DNA of 64,000 nucleotides from Ardenticatenaceae bacterium (GTDB taxonomy: Bacteria; Chloroflexota; Anaerolineae; Promineifilales; Promineifilaceae), in NCBI GenBank assembly GCA_020634235.1, contig JACKCB010000001.1:248001-312000 (forward strand), in the 5' to 3' direction. The notes beneath the pieces were generated by a model, which made no database searches, was not told the origin of the DNA, and worked only from the letters and a program-made list of their open reading frames with translations. Below, piece after piece: positions 15,566 through 22,757 of this stretch (the stretch's first letter is position 1; each line of letters begins with the position of its first letter). The position numbers were made by a program, and so were the translations under genes.

Positions 15566-16138
15566 TTATTTTTTGTTTTCTACCTCTTGCCAGAGGGCGT
15601 CGCTATACCCAAACCAAACATCAGCAATTTTGTTATCGCCTTTTGCTAATACAAGCGTAGGTGTACCTATCACACCTAGAGATGTCCATGTTTCTTCAGT
15701 AATTGCGCCTACTGTAAAGTTGGTAAAAATTGAGAGAGAATAATCTTCGAGGAATTGCACATTCTCATCTGGAGTTCCCACGGTTAATAGAATCACATAA
15801 AGTTCTGGATTGCGTGTCAGGAAATTAGCAAGGCTGGCATACATATTCTTGCAAGCACTACATTCATGTGATGAGAAGATGATGAGTACTGGATAACCAT
15901 TCCATTCGTCAATAGACCTTTCTCTCCCAGATGTATCCGTAAAGAAAAAAGGTGGGATATTGTCTTTTCCTGCAAACAATGAGGAATTGCCAACCAAAGA
16001 ACCTGATAGGGTTATTTCTGATTGACGCTTCAAAACTTGCACATCTCTCCAAATGAGGATGGTAAATGTCACCTGAACTACCAAAAATAGAAAAAATGAA
16101 ACTGACAGAATATTGGACAACTTGGCCTGTTGGTTCAT
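15566..16138 (-). CDS. Membrane-anchored thioredoxin-like protein (MauD/TlpA type)
   Basis: A 190-residue protein starting MNQQAKLSN, with AAGGAGAC about eight bases before ATG 16138. One N-terminal membrane helix (ILSVSFFLFLVVQVTFTILIW) is followed by an extracytoplasmic thioredoxin fold. The active site is CSACKNM within VLIIFSSHECSACKN, and the cis-Pro loop is VIGTPTLVLA. The layout is like MauD, which forms disulfides in a partner protein encoded beside it. The inferred partner is the six-cysteine peptide immediately downstream. Confidence 0.8.
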   Translation of the reverse strand: MNQQAKLSNILSVSFFLFLVVQVTFTILIWRDVQVLKRQSEITLSGSLVGNSSLFAGKDNIPPFFFTDTSGRERSIDEWNGYPVLIIFSSHECSACKNMYASLANFLTRNPELYVILLTVGTPDENVQFLEDYSLSIFTNFTVGAITEETWTSLGVIGTPTLVLAKGDNKIADVWFGYSDALWQEVENKK

Positions 16139-16182
16139 ACGATTGTCTCCTTGAGGATTATAAAATGGCATGCTTCTAAAGC

Positions 16183-16241
16183 GCCCAACAAGATATTCGA
16201 CAGAAGCCCTTCTGCCGAGCAAATGCCAGCGGACGTTATGC
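16183..16241 (-). other. attC-like site (59 bp), first of the array
   Basis: On minus it runs from GCATAAC (16241-16235) to GTTGGGC (16189-16183). The inner arms CGGCAGAAG/CTTCTGTCG pair with one mismatch around a two-base loop. The outer arms pair weakly. The first box contains the stop codon of the 44-codon gene upstream, a common cassette feature. Confidence 0.65.
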
Positions 16242-16370
16242 CACCAATTGTCTGTGTAATGCCTGCAGGGATGTTAGCCCACCGTTTTTCTGCATTTCCC
16301 CCTCGTTCTTCTCAAGTTTAACGCTTTTATCTAGAACATTCTTTCTGTACAATACCGGCATGGTTGCCAT
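16236..16370 (-). CDS. 44-residue hypothetical protein, first cassette of the array
   Basis: Reads MATMPVLYRKNVLDKSVKLE at its start and ends TSLQALHRQLVA. The stop TAA lies inside the attC box GCATAAC. A strong promoter ends 30 bp upstream of the ATG. No ribosome site is seen before ATG 16370, while an internal ATG (codon 26) has GAGGGG just ahead and would give a 19-residue peptide. It may be the tail of a deleted gene. Not recognised. Confidence 0.4.
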   Translation of the reverse strand: MATMPVLYRKNVLDKSVKLEKNEGEMQKNGGLTSLQALHRQLVA

Positions 16371-16400
16371 GCGCGACTGAGTCTGAACACGTTTCTACAA

Positions 16401-16429
16401 ACAATACTTAGCAAATAGGCGCTTGTCAA
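16401..16429 (-). promoter_or_regulatory. Sigma-70-type promoter reading into the cassette array
   Basis: On minus, TTGACA (16429-16424), a 17-bp spacer and TATTGT (16406-16401). A perfect -35 and a four-of-six -10 at ideal spacing, pointing at the first cassette. It plays the part that Pc plays in integrons. Confidence 0.7.
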
Positions 16430-16593
16430 GGCAGTGTCCATGACCGCCAGGCTTTTACCAAAGTGCGCTTTTGTCCGCCAGAAGTTGAAAAAGAGTCGTT
16501 GCCTTTTTCTGGTGGACTTTTATGCCAGTTGCGGTAATGATCATGATTTAGCTGCTTTGGCAAAAGCCTGCGTCTCTGGTGCATCGCATGGCT

Positions 16594-16677
16594 CGCGCGT
16601 TATCCACTCGGCCCGGCGCGCCACCCACCTCCAGACGCAGGGCGGCGGCGCGCGGCTGGCCCGATGATGCGCTGTAC
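16594..16677. repeat. Island-flanking palindromic repeat, right copy
   Basis: Shares 36 identical bases with 7108-7143, then a diverged palindrome ending CGATGATGCGC. Immediately beyond it the CCGGCCGGG-rich backbone resumes (first copy at 16691), with the end of yitT. Confidence 0.7.
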
Positions 16678-16700
16678 TGCGGACACCATCCCGGCCGGGG

Positions 16701-17594
16701 CTATCTCAGCGGCCGGAAACCAAAACCCAAGGCCTGGTGCGTCTTGCCCACAATCACAAAAGCATCCCTATCCAGCTCCGCCACCAACTGCTTCAACGGG
16801 TTCAACTGCGAGCGATAGATGGTGCACAACAGCATCGTATGCGGCCGGCCGGTATATGCCCCAGTTACCGGCCAAAAACTCACCCCGCGCCCCAACTGGG
16901 CAATAATCGCCTGGGCAATCTCCTCCGGCCGGTCCGTGATAATCGTCGCCGTGCGCACGTTACTCACCCCCTCCAGCACATAATCCGAGGCCAACCCATT
17001 CAGGAACATCGTTAGCAGCGCATACAAGGCGATCTCCCAGCCAAACACCAACCCCGCAGTGAGAATAATCACCCCGTCGGTATAGAAATAGAGCTGGCTC
17101 AACGGTGCACCGGTCCGCTTCTGCAAAATGCGCCCCAGAATCGAGGTCCCGCCAATCGTCCCACCGCTGCGGTAAATGAGGCCAATGCCAATGCCGCCCA
17201 CAATCCCGCCGTAAATGGCGCTCAGCAGCACGTCATCCGTCACCGGGAACTGGGTTAGCAGCCGTGGCAGTTGCGCATTGAACAGGTCCACCAAACTAGA
17301 AAAAAGCAGCACCGCCAAAATGGTGCGCCACAAAAAGCGCAGCCCGCCCAGGTTAAAGAAACCCAAAATCAACAACGGCACATTCATCACCAGGTAAAAG
17401 GTGCCAATAGGCCAGCCGGTGAAATGGTTCACAATAATGCCTATGCCACTCACCCCCCCGGCCGCGATGTTATACGGCACCTGGAACAAACTATAGCCCA
17501 GCGCCGAAATCGTTGTTCCCACAACCAGCAGCAGCACCTGCCGCAGCACCCGCCCCACGCTGGCCAACCGCGCTCGCTTCATTTTGGGCCTCAT
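16701..17594 (-). CDS. YitT family membrane protein (DUF161 + DUF2179)
   Basis: A 297-residue protein. Five or six helices contain the family pattern VPYNIAAGGVSGIGIIVNHFTG and YRSGGTIGGTSILGRILQKRTG. A soluble C-terminal DUF2179 domain follows (TATIITDRPEEIAQAIIAQLGRG). It is encoded 25 bp after the ABC exporter pair in the same direction. Function is unknown across the family. It marks the return of backbone sequence after the island. Confidence 0.85.
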   Translation of the reverse strand: MRPKMKRARLASVGRVLRQVLLLVVGTTISALGYSLFQVPYNIAAGGVSGIGIIVNHFTGWPIGTFYLVMNVPLLILGFFNLGGLRFLWRTILAVLLFSSLVDLFNAQLPRLLTQFPVTDDVLLSAIYGGIVGGIGIGLIYRSGGTIGGTSILGRILQKRTGAPLSQLYFYTDGVIILTAGLVFGWEIALYALLTMFLNGLASDYVLEGVSNVRTATIITDRPEEIAQAIIAQLGRGVSFWPVTGAYTGRPHTMLLCTIYRSQLNPLKQLVAELDRDAFVIVGKTHQALGFGFRPLR

Positions 17595-17619
17595 CTATCA
17601 TTCGTAATCTAATGGTCCA

Positions 17620-19482
17620 TCACTGACTGCCAACCATTCTCCCCCCTTCGCCCTCCGTCCCCTGCCACAGGCGACGCATCTCCGGGCTGCGCGCCAACAG
17701 CTCCGCCAGTGTACCCTGGTCGGCCACCCGCCCCTCATGCAAAACAATGATCTGATCCGCGCGGCGCAGGGCTGGGCGGCGGTGCGAAACCACCAGGCAG
17801 GTCGGCTGCTCGTGGTCGCTGCCGGTCAGGTCAAAGAGACGCTCCCACAGCGTCTTCTCCGTGTTCACATCCAGCGCGCTCGAGAGATCATCAAAAACAT
17901 ACAGCTCCGGCCGGCGCACAAACATACGCGCCGCCGAGGCACGCTGCATCTGCCCGCCAGAAAGCTTCACACCGCGCGTGCCAACCATCGTCGCCAGGCC
18001 GTCTTCCAACGCCAGCACATCTTGCTCCATAACAGCCAGGTGAATAGCCGCGGTCACATCCACCGCCTCGGCCGGCAGCCCCAGGAGAATATTGTCGCGC
18101 AGCGATTCGCTGAAGAGGCGCGGCACCTGGCCGGTGTAGGCGCTGCGCGGCGGGGTGAAAAAGTCGCCGGGGTTGTCTACCCGCTGCCCGTTCCAGTAGA
18201 TGCTGCCCCCGGCCGGGAGCAGCCCCAGCAGCGCCCGCAGCAGCGTTGTCTTGCCCGACCCCACCCGGCCGGTGATCACCGTGAACGACCCCCGCGGCAA
18301 ACAAAAAGAGACATCCGCAATGCCCCGGCCGGTATCCGCATAACGATACGTCAGCCCTTCAACCCGAATCTCCGCCAACCGGTGTTCCGGCCCCTTCGCC
18401 ACAAACGGCACCGGCGGCCAGCCGCTGTTGCGCCGCAAATAAACCGGTCCCTTGCGGAAAAGCTGTTCCGGCGGTCCCCCTTGCAGCACGTCAATCATCC
18501 GCTTCAGCGACACCGCCGCCTGCCGGTGCAGCGCCAGCAGCCGGCCAAAATAGGTCAACGACTCCGACACCGGCAGCAGCAGGGCCACAAACAGGGCAAA
18601 ATCTCCCACCGTGAACGTGCCCTGGCTCATCGACGTACCCGCCAGCAGCAGAATCACCCCCACACTGATGTTGGTGGTGTTGTTCATCACCACATTCAAG
18701 AACTCCGTGAACAGGCTGTCCTTCAGAGCCACCGCCTGCCGCGCCCGGTTAATCTCGCGGAAGCGGCGGTCCACAAACGTTTCGGCCGAGGCCACCTTCA
18801 CCGCCTGCACCGCCCCAAACATCTCGCCCACAAAACCAGTCACATCCCCTTCAGCGCCGCGCGCCGCCGCCCGATACTTGCCAATCTGCCGCCGCAGCCC
18901 ATTCACCAGAGCCACCGACACCGCCAACGGCAGAAACATCACCAGCGTCACCCGGGGATCGATGCGCACCATCAGCCACATGCCCACCGCCACCACCACC
19001 ACGTGGCGCACCGTCTGCACGGCCTGGATAGCCAGTTCGCGCACATTGCGCGCATCACCGGCAAAGCGGCTCACCATCTCCCCCGGCGCAGTGACCGTAG
19101 CCGCTGCACCCGGCAGCGCCAGCACGCGGGCCATCAGGTTCTTGCGCATGAGGACGGTGTAGGAGAAAAGCACGTAGAAATCAAAGATGTACGCGCCAAA
19201 CTCCATCAGCGTGCCCACCGCGCCAACGATGAACAAGGCCATGACCAGCGTCCAAAAATCAAACTGCAAGGTGGCCTGGCCGGTCAGGTTATCAAAGATG
19301 ACCGCCGTCAACTGCGCCAGGGCAATGGGGATCAGACCAATCAGGATGAAATTGAATACGTCCAGGGCAAACATGCCCGGATTGAAGCGCATCAGCAGCC
19401 AGGTCGCCTTCCAGGTGCTGATAGGCGGCGGCTCGAAATCGGCGGCAGTCAGCCGGCCGCGTCCTTCCCCATCGGCGCTCAT
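17620..19482 (-). CDS. ABC multidrug-type exporter half, ATPase/permease fusion B
   Basis: A 620-residue half-transporter: six helices (residues about 30-330) then an NBD. Walker A is GRVGSGKTTLL, signature LSGGQMQRA, and Walker B ends VFDD where the catalytic Glu is expected, so this site should hydrolyse ATP poorly. It overlaps the preceding half by 4 bp (ATGA), indicating a heterodimer of the BmrCD or TM287/288 type. The substrate is unknown; lipids, drugs or peptides are possible. Confidence 0.85.
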   Translation of the reverse strand: MSADGEGRGRLTAADFEPPPISTWKATWLLMRFNPGMFALDVFNFILIGLIPIALAQLTAVIFDNLTGQATLQFDFWTLVMALFIVGAVGTLMEFGAYIFDFYVLFSYTVLMRKNLMARVLALPGAAATVTAPGEMVSRFAGDARNVRELAIQAVQTVRHVVVVAVGMWLMVRIDPRVTLVMFLPLAVSVALVNGLRRQIGKYRAAARGAEGDVTGFVGEMFGAVQAVKVASAETFVDRRFREINRARQAVALKDSLFTEFLNVVMNNTTNISVGVILLLAGTSMSQGTFTVGDFALFVALLLPVSESLTYFGRLLALHRQAAVSLKRMIDVLQGGPPEQLFRKGPVYLRRNSGWPPVPFVAKGPEHRLAEIRVEGLTYRYADTGRGIADVSFCLPRGSFTVITGRVGSGKTTLLRALLGLLPAGGSIYWNGQRVDNPGDFFTPPRSAYTGQVPRLFSESLRDNILLGLPAEAVDVTAAIHLAVMEQDVLALEDGLATMVGTRGVKLSGGQMQRASAARMFVRRPELYVFDDLSSALDVNTEKTLWERLFDLTGSDHEQPTCLVVSHRRPALRRADQIIVLHEGRVADQGTLAELLARSPEMRRLWQGTEGEGGRMVGSQ

Positions 19483-21251
19483 GCCAACACCTCCGCCAGC
19501 CCGGTTTGCAGCAACTGGCTAAAGTGGGAGCCTGGGTCGGCCAGCAGAGCGGCTCGTGGTCCATATTCTTGCACCCGGCCGCTCTCCAAAATCAAGATGT
19601 CGTCTGCGCGCTGCACTGTATCCAGCCGGTGGGCCACAATGATGGCCGAGCGGCCGGCCAGCAGATGGTCCACCGCCCGCTCAATCAGCGCCTCCGTGGC
19701 CGGGTCCAGCCGCGACGAGGCCTCATCCAGGATAATCAGGCCAGGGTCCTGCAAAAAGACGCGGGTAAAGGCCAATAGCTGCCCCTCCCCGGCCGAGAGG
19801 CCACGCCCCCCCGCCTCCAGAACCGTATCCAGCCCATTCGGCAGCGATTCGTACCAGCTCAGCAGTTCCAGCCGCTGCAGCGCCGCCAGAATCTGGCCAT
19901 CGCTGATGGCCGGATTGAAAAAGGTCAGGTTGTCGCGGATGGTGGCATTGAAGAGCTGCACTTCCTGGGTAACCAACCCCACCTTGCGCCGCAAATTGAC
20001 CCGTGGCACAGCCGCCACCGGCCGGGAGCCAACCCACACCTCGCCCGCCACCGTATCATACAGGCGAAAGATGAGCCGCGTCATGGTCGTCTTGCCGCTG
20101 CCGGTGCGCCCCAACAGCCCCAACACCTGCCCCGGAGCCAGGTCAAACGAGACACCCTGCAACACGGGGTTATCGGGGTTGTAATGAAAGCTGACATCCC
20201 TAAAGGAGACGGCCAGCGCCCCGGCCGGGAGCTGCCCATCCTGCGGCGCATCATCCTGGATGTTCGATTGGATGAAATACATCTCCTGCACCCGGACGGC
20301 GCCAGCCACCGCCCGCTGCAAATCCTGCAGTTGCTGCGTCAGTCGCCGCAGCGGCTCCTGCAACAGGGCGCTGTAACCGACAATCAGATAGACCGTGCCA
20401 ATGGTGATAAGCTGCTGCTGGTAAAGGTAGCCACCCAGGGCCAATCCCAGCGCTGTCCCTACACGGAAAAGACCCTGTGTCGTGGTCCACATCAGCATAC
20501 CAAAGGCAAAACCCTTCTGCTCCACCTCGTACTGCTCGCGCAGCGTGCGGTGCAGCCCCAACATGGTATACGCCGCCGCCCCATTGGCCCGGATATCCTC
20601 CGTGCCCGCCAGCCGCTCTTCGATGAAGGCAAACAGCTTGGCCCCCATCACATTAAACGCCTGCCAGTAGGGCACAGCCAGATGAATGACGTAGCTCAAC
20701 GCCCGGCCGGTAACGAGCACAAACAGCAAAAAGCCCAGGCCAATACGCCAATCCTCGCCAAACAACACCAGGATCACCCCGGCAATCAGCAAGCCGTTGC
20801 CCAACACCTGGATCACAAACTGCGAAAGGAAATTGGACAGCAGGTTAATGTCCTCATCCACCCGCGAAATCATCTCCCCGGCCGTGCGCGCATTATGGAA
20901 GCCCATGTCCAGACCCAGGCAGTGCCGGGCCAGGTCGGCGCGCAGTTCGTTGGTCGTGCGCCAGCGCACCACCTGGGTCACATACGTGGCCGCCGCATTG
21001 AACACCTGGTTCAGCACGGCCACACCCATGAACAGCACCGCCACGGCCAGCAGCGAATTCAGCCCACCCAGGCTGGTGCGGCTGATGCCCCCGGTAGCCA
21101 GGTCAATGAAATCGCGCAGGATCTGCGGCTGCAGCATTTGCAGCCCAATGCCACCCAACAGCAGCAGCAGCATGAGCAGCATCAGCGGCCATTCGGGGCG
21201 CAGATAAAGGCGCAAAAGCAAGAAGGACTGCTGCAGTGATTTTCGATCCAT
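19479..21251 (-). CDS. ABC multidrug-type exporter half, ATPase/permease fusion A
   Basis: A 590-residue half-transporter starting MDRKSLQQSFLLLRLYLRPE. Six helices precede an NBD with Walker A GRTGSGKTTM, a diverged signature LSAGEGQLL and canonical Walker B LIILDEASSRLD. With the partner's Asp-for-Glu change the dimer has one consensus and one degenerate ATP site. The start at ATG 21251 is chosen because it precedes the elbow helix; the longer reading from 21329 has no ribosome site. Confidence 0.85.
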   Translation of the reverse strand: MDRKSLQQSFLLLRLYLRPEWPLMLLMLLLLLGGIGLQMLQPQILRDFIDLATGGISRTSLGGLNSLLAVAVLFMGVAVLNQVFNAAATYVTQVVRWRTTNELRADLARHCLGLDMGFHNARTAGEMISRVDEDINLLSNFLSQFVIQVLGNGLLIAGVILVLFGEDWRIGLGFLLFVLVTGRALSYVIHLAVPYWQAFNVMGAKLFAFIEERLAGTEDIRANGAAAYTMLGLHRTLREQYEVEQKGFAFGMLMWTTTQGLFRVGTALGLALGGYLYQQQLITIGTVYLIVGYSALLQEPLRRLTQQLQDLQRAVAGAVRVQEMYFIQSNIQDDAPQDGQLPAGALAVSFRDVSFHYNPDNPVLQGVSFDLAPGQVLGLLGRTGSGKTTMTRLIFRLYDTVAGEVWVGSRPVAAVPRVNLRRKVGLVTQEVQLFNATIRDNLTFFNPAISDGQILAALQRLELLSWYESLPNGLDTVLEAGGRGLSAGEGQLLAFTRVFLQDPGLIILDEASSRLDPATEALIERAVDHLLAGRSAIIVAHRLDTVQRADDILILESGRVQEYGPRAALLADPGSHFSQLLQTGLAEVLA

Positions 21252-21424
21252 AGGTAGGGAATCCTCTCCGGCCAGTCGATAGATGTTAGTCGAATTGGCC
21301 CACACTGCCAAACCATGCCGCAGTTCCACAGCCGGCGCAGTCGGCGGCCAGGCAAAACGGCAAAACGATACGGCTACGGTTTATTCGAGCGAAAGCCGGC
21401 ACAAGCACCGGGAACATTACATGT

Positions 21425-21436
21425 TATAATCACCCC
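21425..21436 (+). promoter_or_regulatory. TATAAT -10 box placed for a leaderless transcript
   Basis: A perfect TATAAT (21425-21430) is followed by six bases, then the ATG of a 50-codon gene at 21437, so the likely transcription start coincides with the start codon. The -35 region is poor. Confidence 0.5.
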
Positions 21437-21589
21437 ATGGACGACCAGGCACGCTACCAACGCTGGCATGACCTTTTCCCCACCGCTCCAGGGAAAGCGG
21501 CCGCAGAGTTCGATCCCCGGACATGGGCAAAAAACCGCCGGGGCACGTCTCCCCACCTGAGAACACCAGAGAGAGAACAATGCTGCTGA
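21437..21589 (+). CDS. 50-residue hypothetical protein, probably leaderless
   Basis: Reads MDDQARYQRWHDLFPTAPGK at the start and is charged and soluble throughout. Its stop overlaps the ATG of the next small gene by 10 bp, suggesting coupling. There is no ribosome site but an ideal -10 box six bases upstream. Not recognised; composition is protein-like (DQARYQRWHDLF, AEFDPRTWAKNRR). It could be missed by gene finders because of its size. Confidence 0.5.
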   Translation: MDDQARYQRWHDLFPTAPGKAAAEFDPRTWAKNRRGTSPHLRTPEREQCC

Positions 21590-21768
21590 TCGCGCTACTA
21601 CTTTGCACACTTCTCAGCGGACTGCTGCTGCTGGGTGCGGCTGCCGTAGTCTACCTGCACGACAAGGAGAACAAGGCGCTGGCCCTGATCATGGGCACGT
21701 TTGGCTGGTTCCTGGTGGCGGCGGGAGTGGCGGCTGTTCTATGGCTTGGTCAGTCATCACTTCCATAA
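21580..21768 (+). CDS. 62-residue membrane protein
   Basis: Two predicted helices: LLIALLLCTLLSGLLLLGAA and GTFGWFLVAAGVAAVLWLG, joined by a short charged loop HDKENK. It begins at ATG 21580 inside the end of the 50-codon gene. Its 3' end overlaps the tail of the convergent pseudouridine synthase gene by 80 bp. Not recognised; the hairpin-like topology is common in small stress or accessory membrane proteins. Confidence 0.5.
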   Translation: MLLIALLLCTLLSGLLLLGAAAVVYLHDKENKALALIMGTFGWFLVAAGVAAVLWLGQSSLP

Positions 21769-22735
21769 CCTGCGCCGGCGGCTGGTCAGAGGGCAGCCCC
21801 AACTGCGTCCACAGGGCCGCCAGGTCGGGCGGCAGGGGAGCAAATACCGTAACTTGCGCCCCGGTCTGGGGGTGCTGGAAGCGGGTCTGGCAGCAGTGCA
21901 GCGCCTGCCGGGTGAGCCATGGGTCGTCTTGCCCCGGCCGGGTACCCTCACACCAGGCCAGATAATCAGCATCCCCCATCTGGTACAGCGCATCCCCCAG
22001 CAGCGGGTGGCCAATAGCCGCCAGATGGACGCGCAGTTGGTGCGTCCGTCCACTCAGCGGCTCCAGGCGCAGCAGCGTGTAAGCCCCGGCCACCTGCACC
22101 GTCTCATAGCGGGTGACCGCCGCTTTGACGCTGGTCACCCCCGGCGCACCGGCCACCCCCTGGCGGTGCGGCACCAATCCGCCCGTCACCGGACCCAGGG
22201 GCAAATCGATAACGCCCCCGGCCGGGGCAGGCACCCCATGCACCACCCCCCAATACTGCTTCATCACCCCGCCGTTTTCAAACTGCTGCTGCAGATGGCG
22301 CAGCGTCGGCCCATCCAGCGCCACCAAAACCACGCCGGAGCTGTCCGCATCCAGCCGGTTCACCAGCCGTGCCGCCGGATAGGGTGGCTGGTGCTCGTGG
22401 CGCAGGTGGTAGATAAGGTTGGCTTTGGTCCAGCGGCCACGGCTGTGCACCCGCAGGTTGGCCGGCTTATTCACCGCCAGCAGCCAGGCATCCTCATAAA
22501 GGAGCGTGTAGTCGAAGTTGACTCCCGGCCGGGTGAAATCCGGCAGATCGCAGGCCACCACATCCCCCTGGCGCACCGGCGTGGCCGGTGGGCAGGGCTG
22601 GTCATTGCACCACACCCGGCCAGACTCGGCCAACGCCTGCCACGTACCGGCCGGCAAATAGGTAAACCGGCTGGCCAGGTACTCAACAACGGGGGCATCC
22701 TGATACCCGGCCGGGACCACCGAAGAAACACGCAT
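21689..22735 (-). CDS. RluA-family pseudouridine synthase
   Basis: A 348-residue enzyme that isomerises uridine to pseudouridine in rRNA or tRNA. The catalytic motif is RLVNRLDADSSGVVLVA (Asp within RLD). Other family blocks are YEDAWLLAVNKPANLRVH and SGRTHQLRVHLAAIGHPLLGD. An S4-like N-terminal region precedes them. ATG 22735 has AGGAG five bases upstream; the longer frame from 22840 is not supported. The last about 25 residues are Pro-rich and overlap a small convergent gene. Confidence 0.85.
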   Translation of the reverse strand: MRVSSVVPAGYQDAPVVEYLASRFTYLPAGTWQALAESGRVWCNDQPCPPATPVRQGDVVACDLPDFTRPGVNFDYTLLYEDAWLLAVNKPANLRVHSRGRWTKANLIYHLRHEHQPPYPAARLVNRLDADSSGVVLVALDGPTLRHLQQQFENGGVMKQYWGVVHGVPAPAGGVIDLPLGPVTGGLVPHRQGVAGAPGVTSVKAAVTRYETVQVAGAYTLLRLEPLSGRTHQLRVHLAAIGHPLLGDALYQMGDADYLAWCEGTRPGQDDPWLTRQALHCCQTRFQHPQTGAQVTVFAPLPPDLAALWTQLGLPSDQPPAQVMEVMTDQAIEQPPLPPPPGTSQTCP

Positions 22736-22757
22736 CAACGCTCCTGGACCATCTACC

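Larger units (their letters stand above)
15220..16189 (-). repeat. Duplicated cassette start, right copy (partner 12904-13832)
   Basis: Intact copy of the thioredoxin and peptide genes. It begins at the attC core at 16189-16183 and is cut at 15220, where IS91-derived sequence takes over instead of the ABC ATPase gene. Confidence 0.85.

Noticed and set aside
16183..16241. Interpretation as attI rather than attC
   Set aside because: It has two paired boxes and an inner stem and overlaps a stop codon; no integrase gene lies beside it.
17737..20184. 815-codon open frame on plus, antisense to the ABC exporter genes
   Set aside because: It lies opposite two clear ABC exporter halves and has the His/Arg/Gln-rich composition of antisense frames in high-GC DNA. 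No domain is visible.
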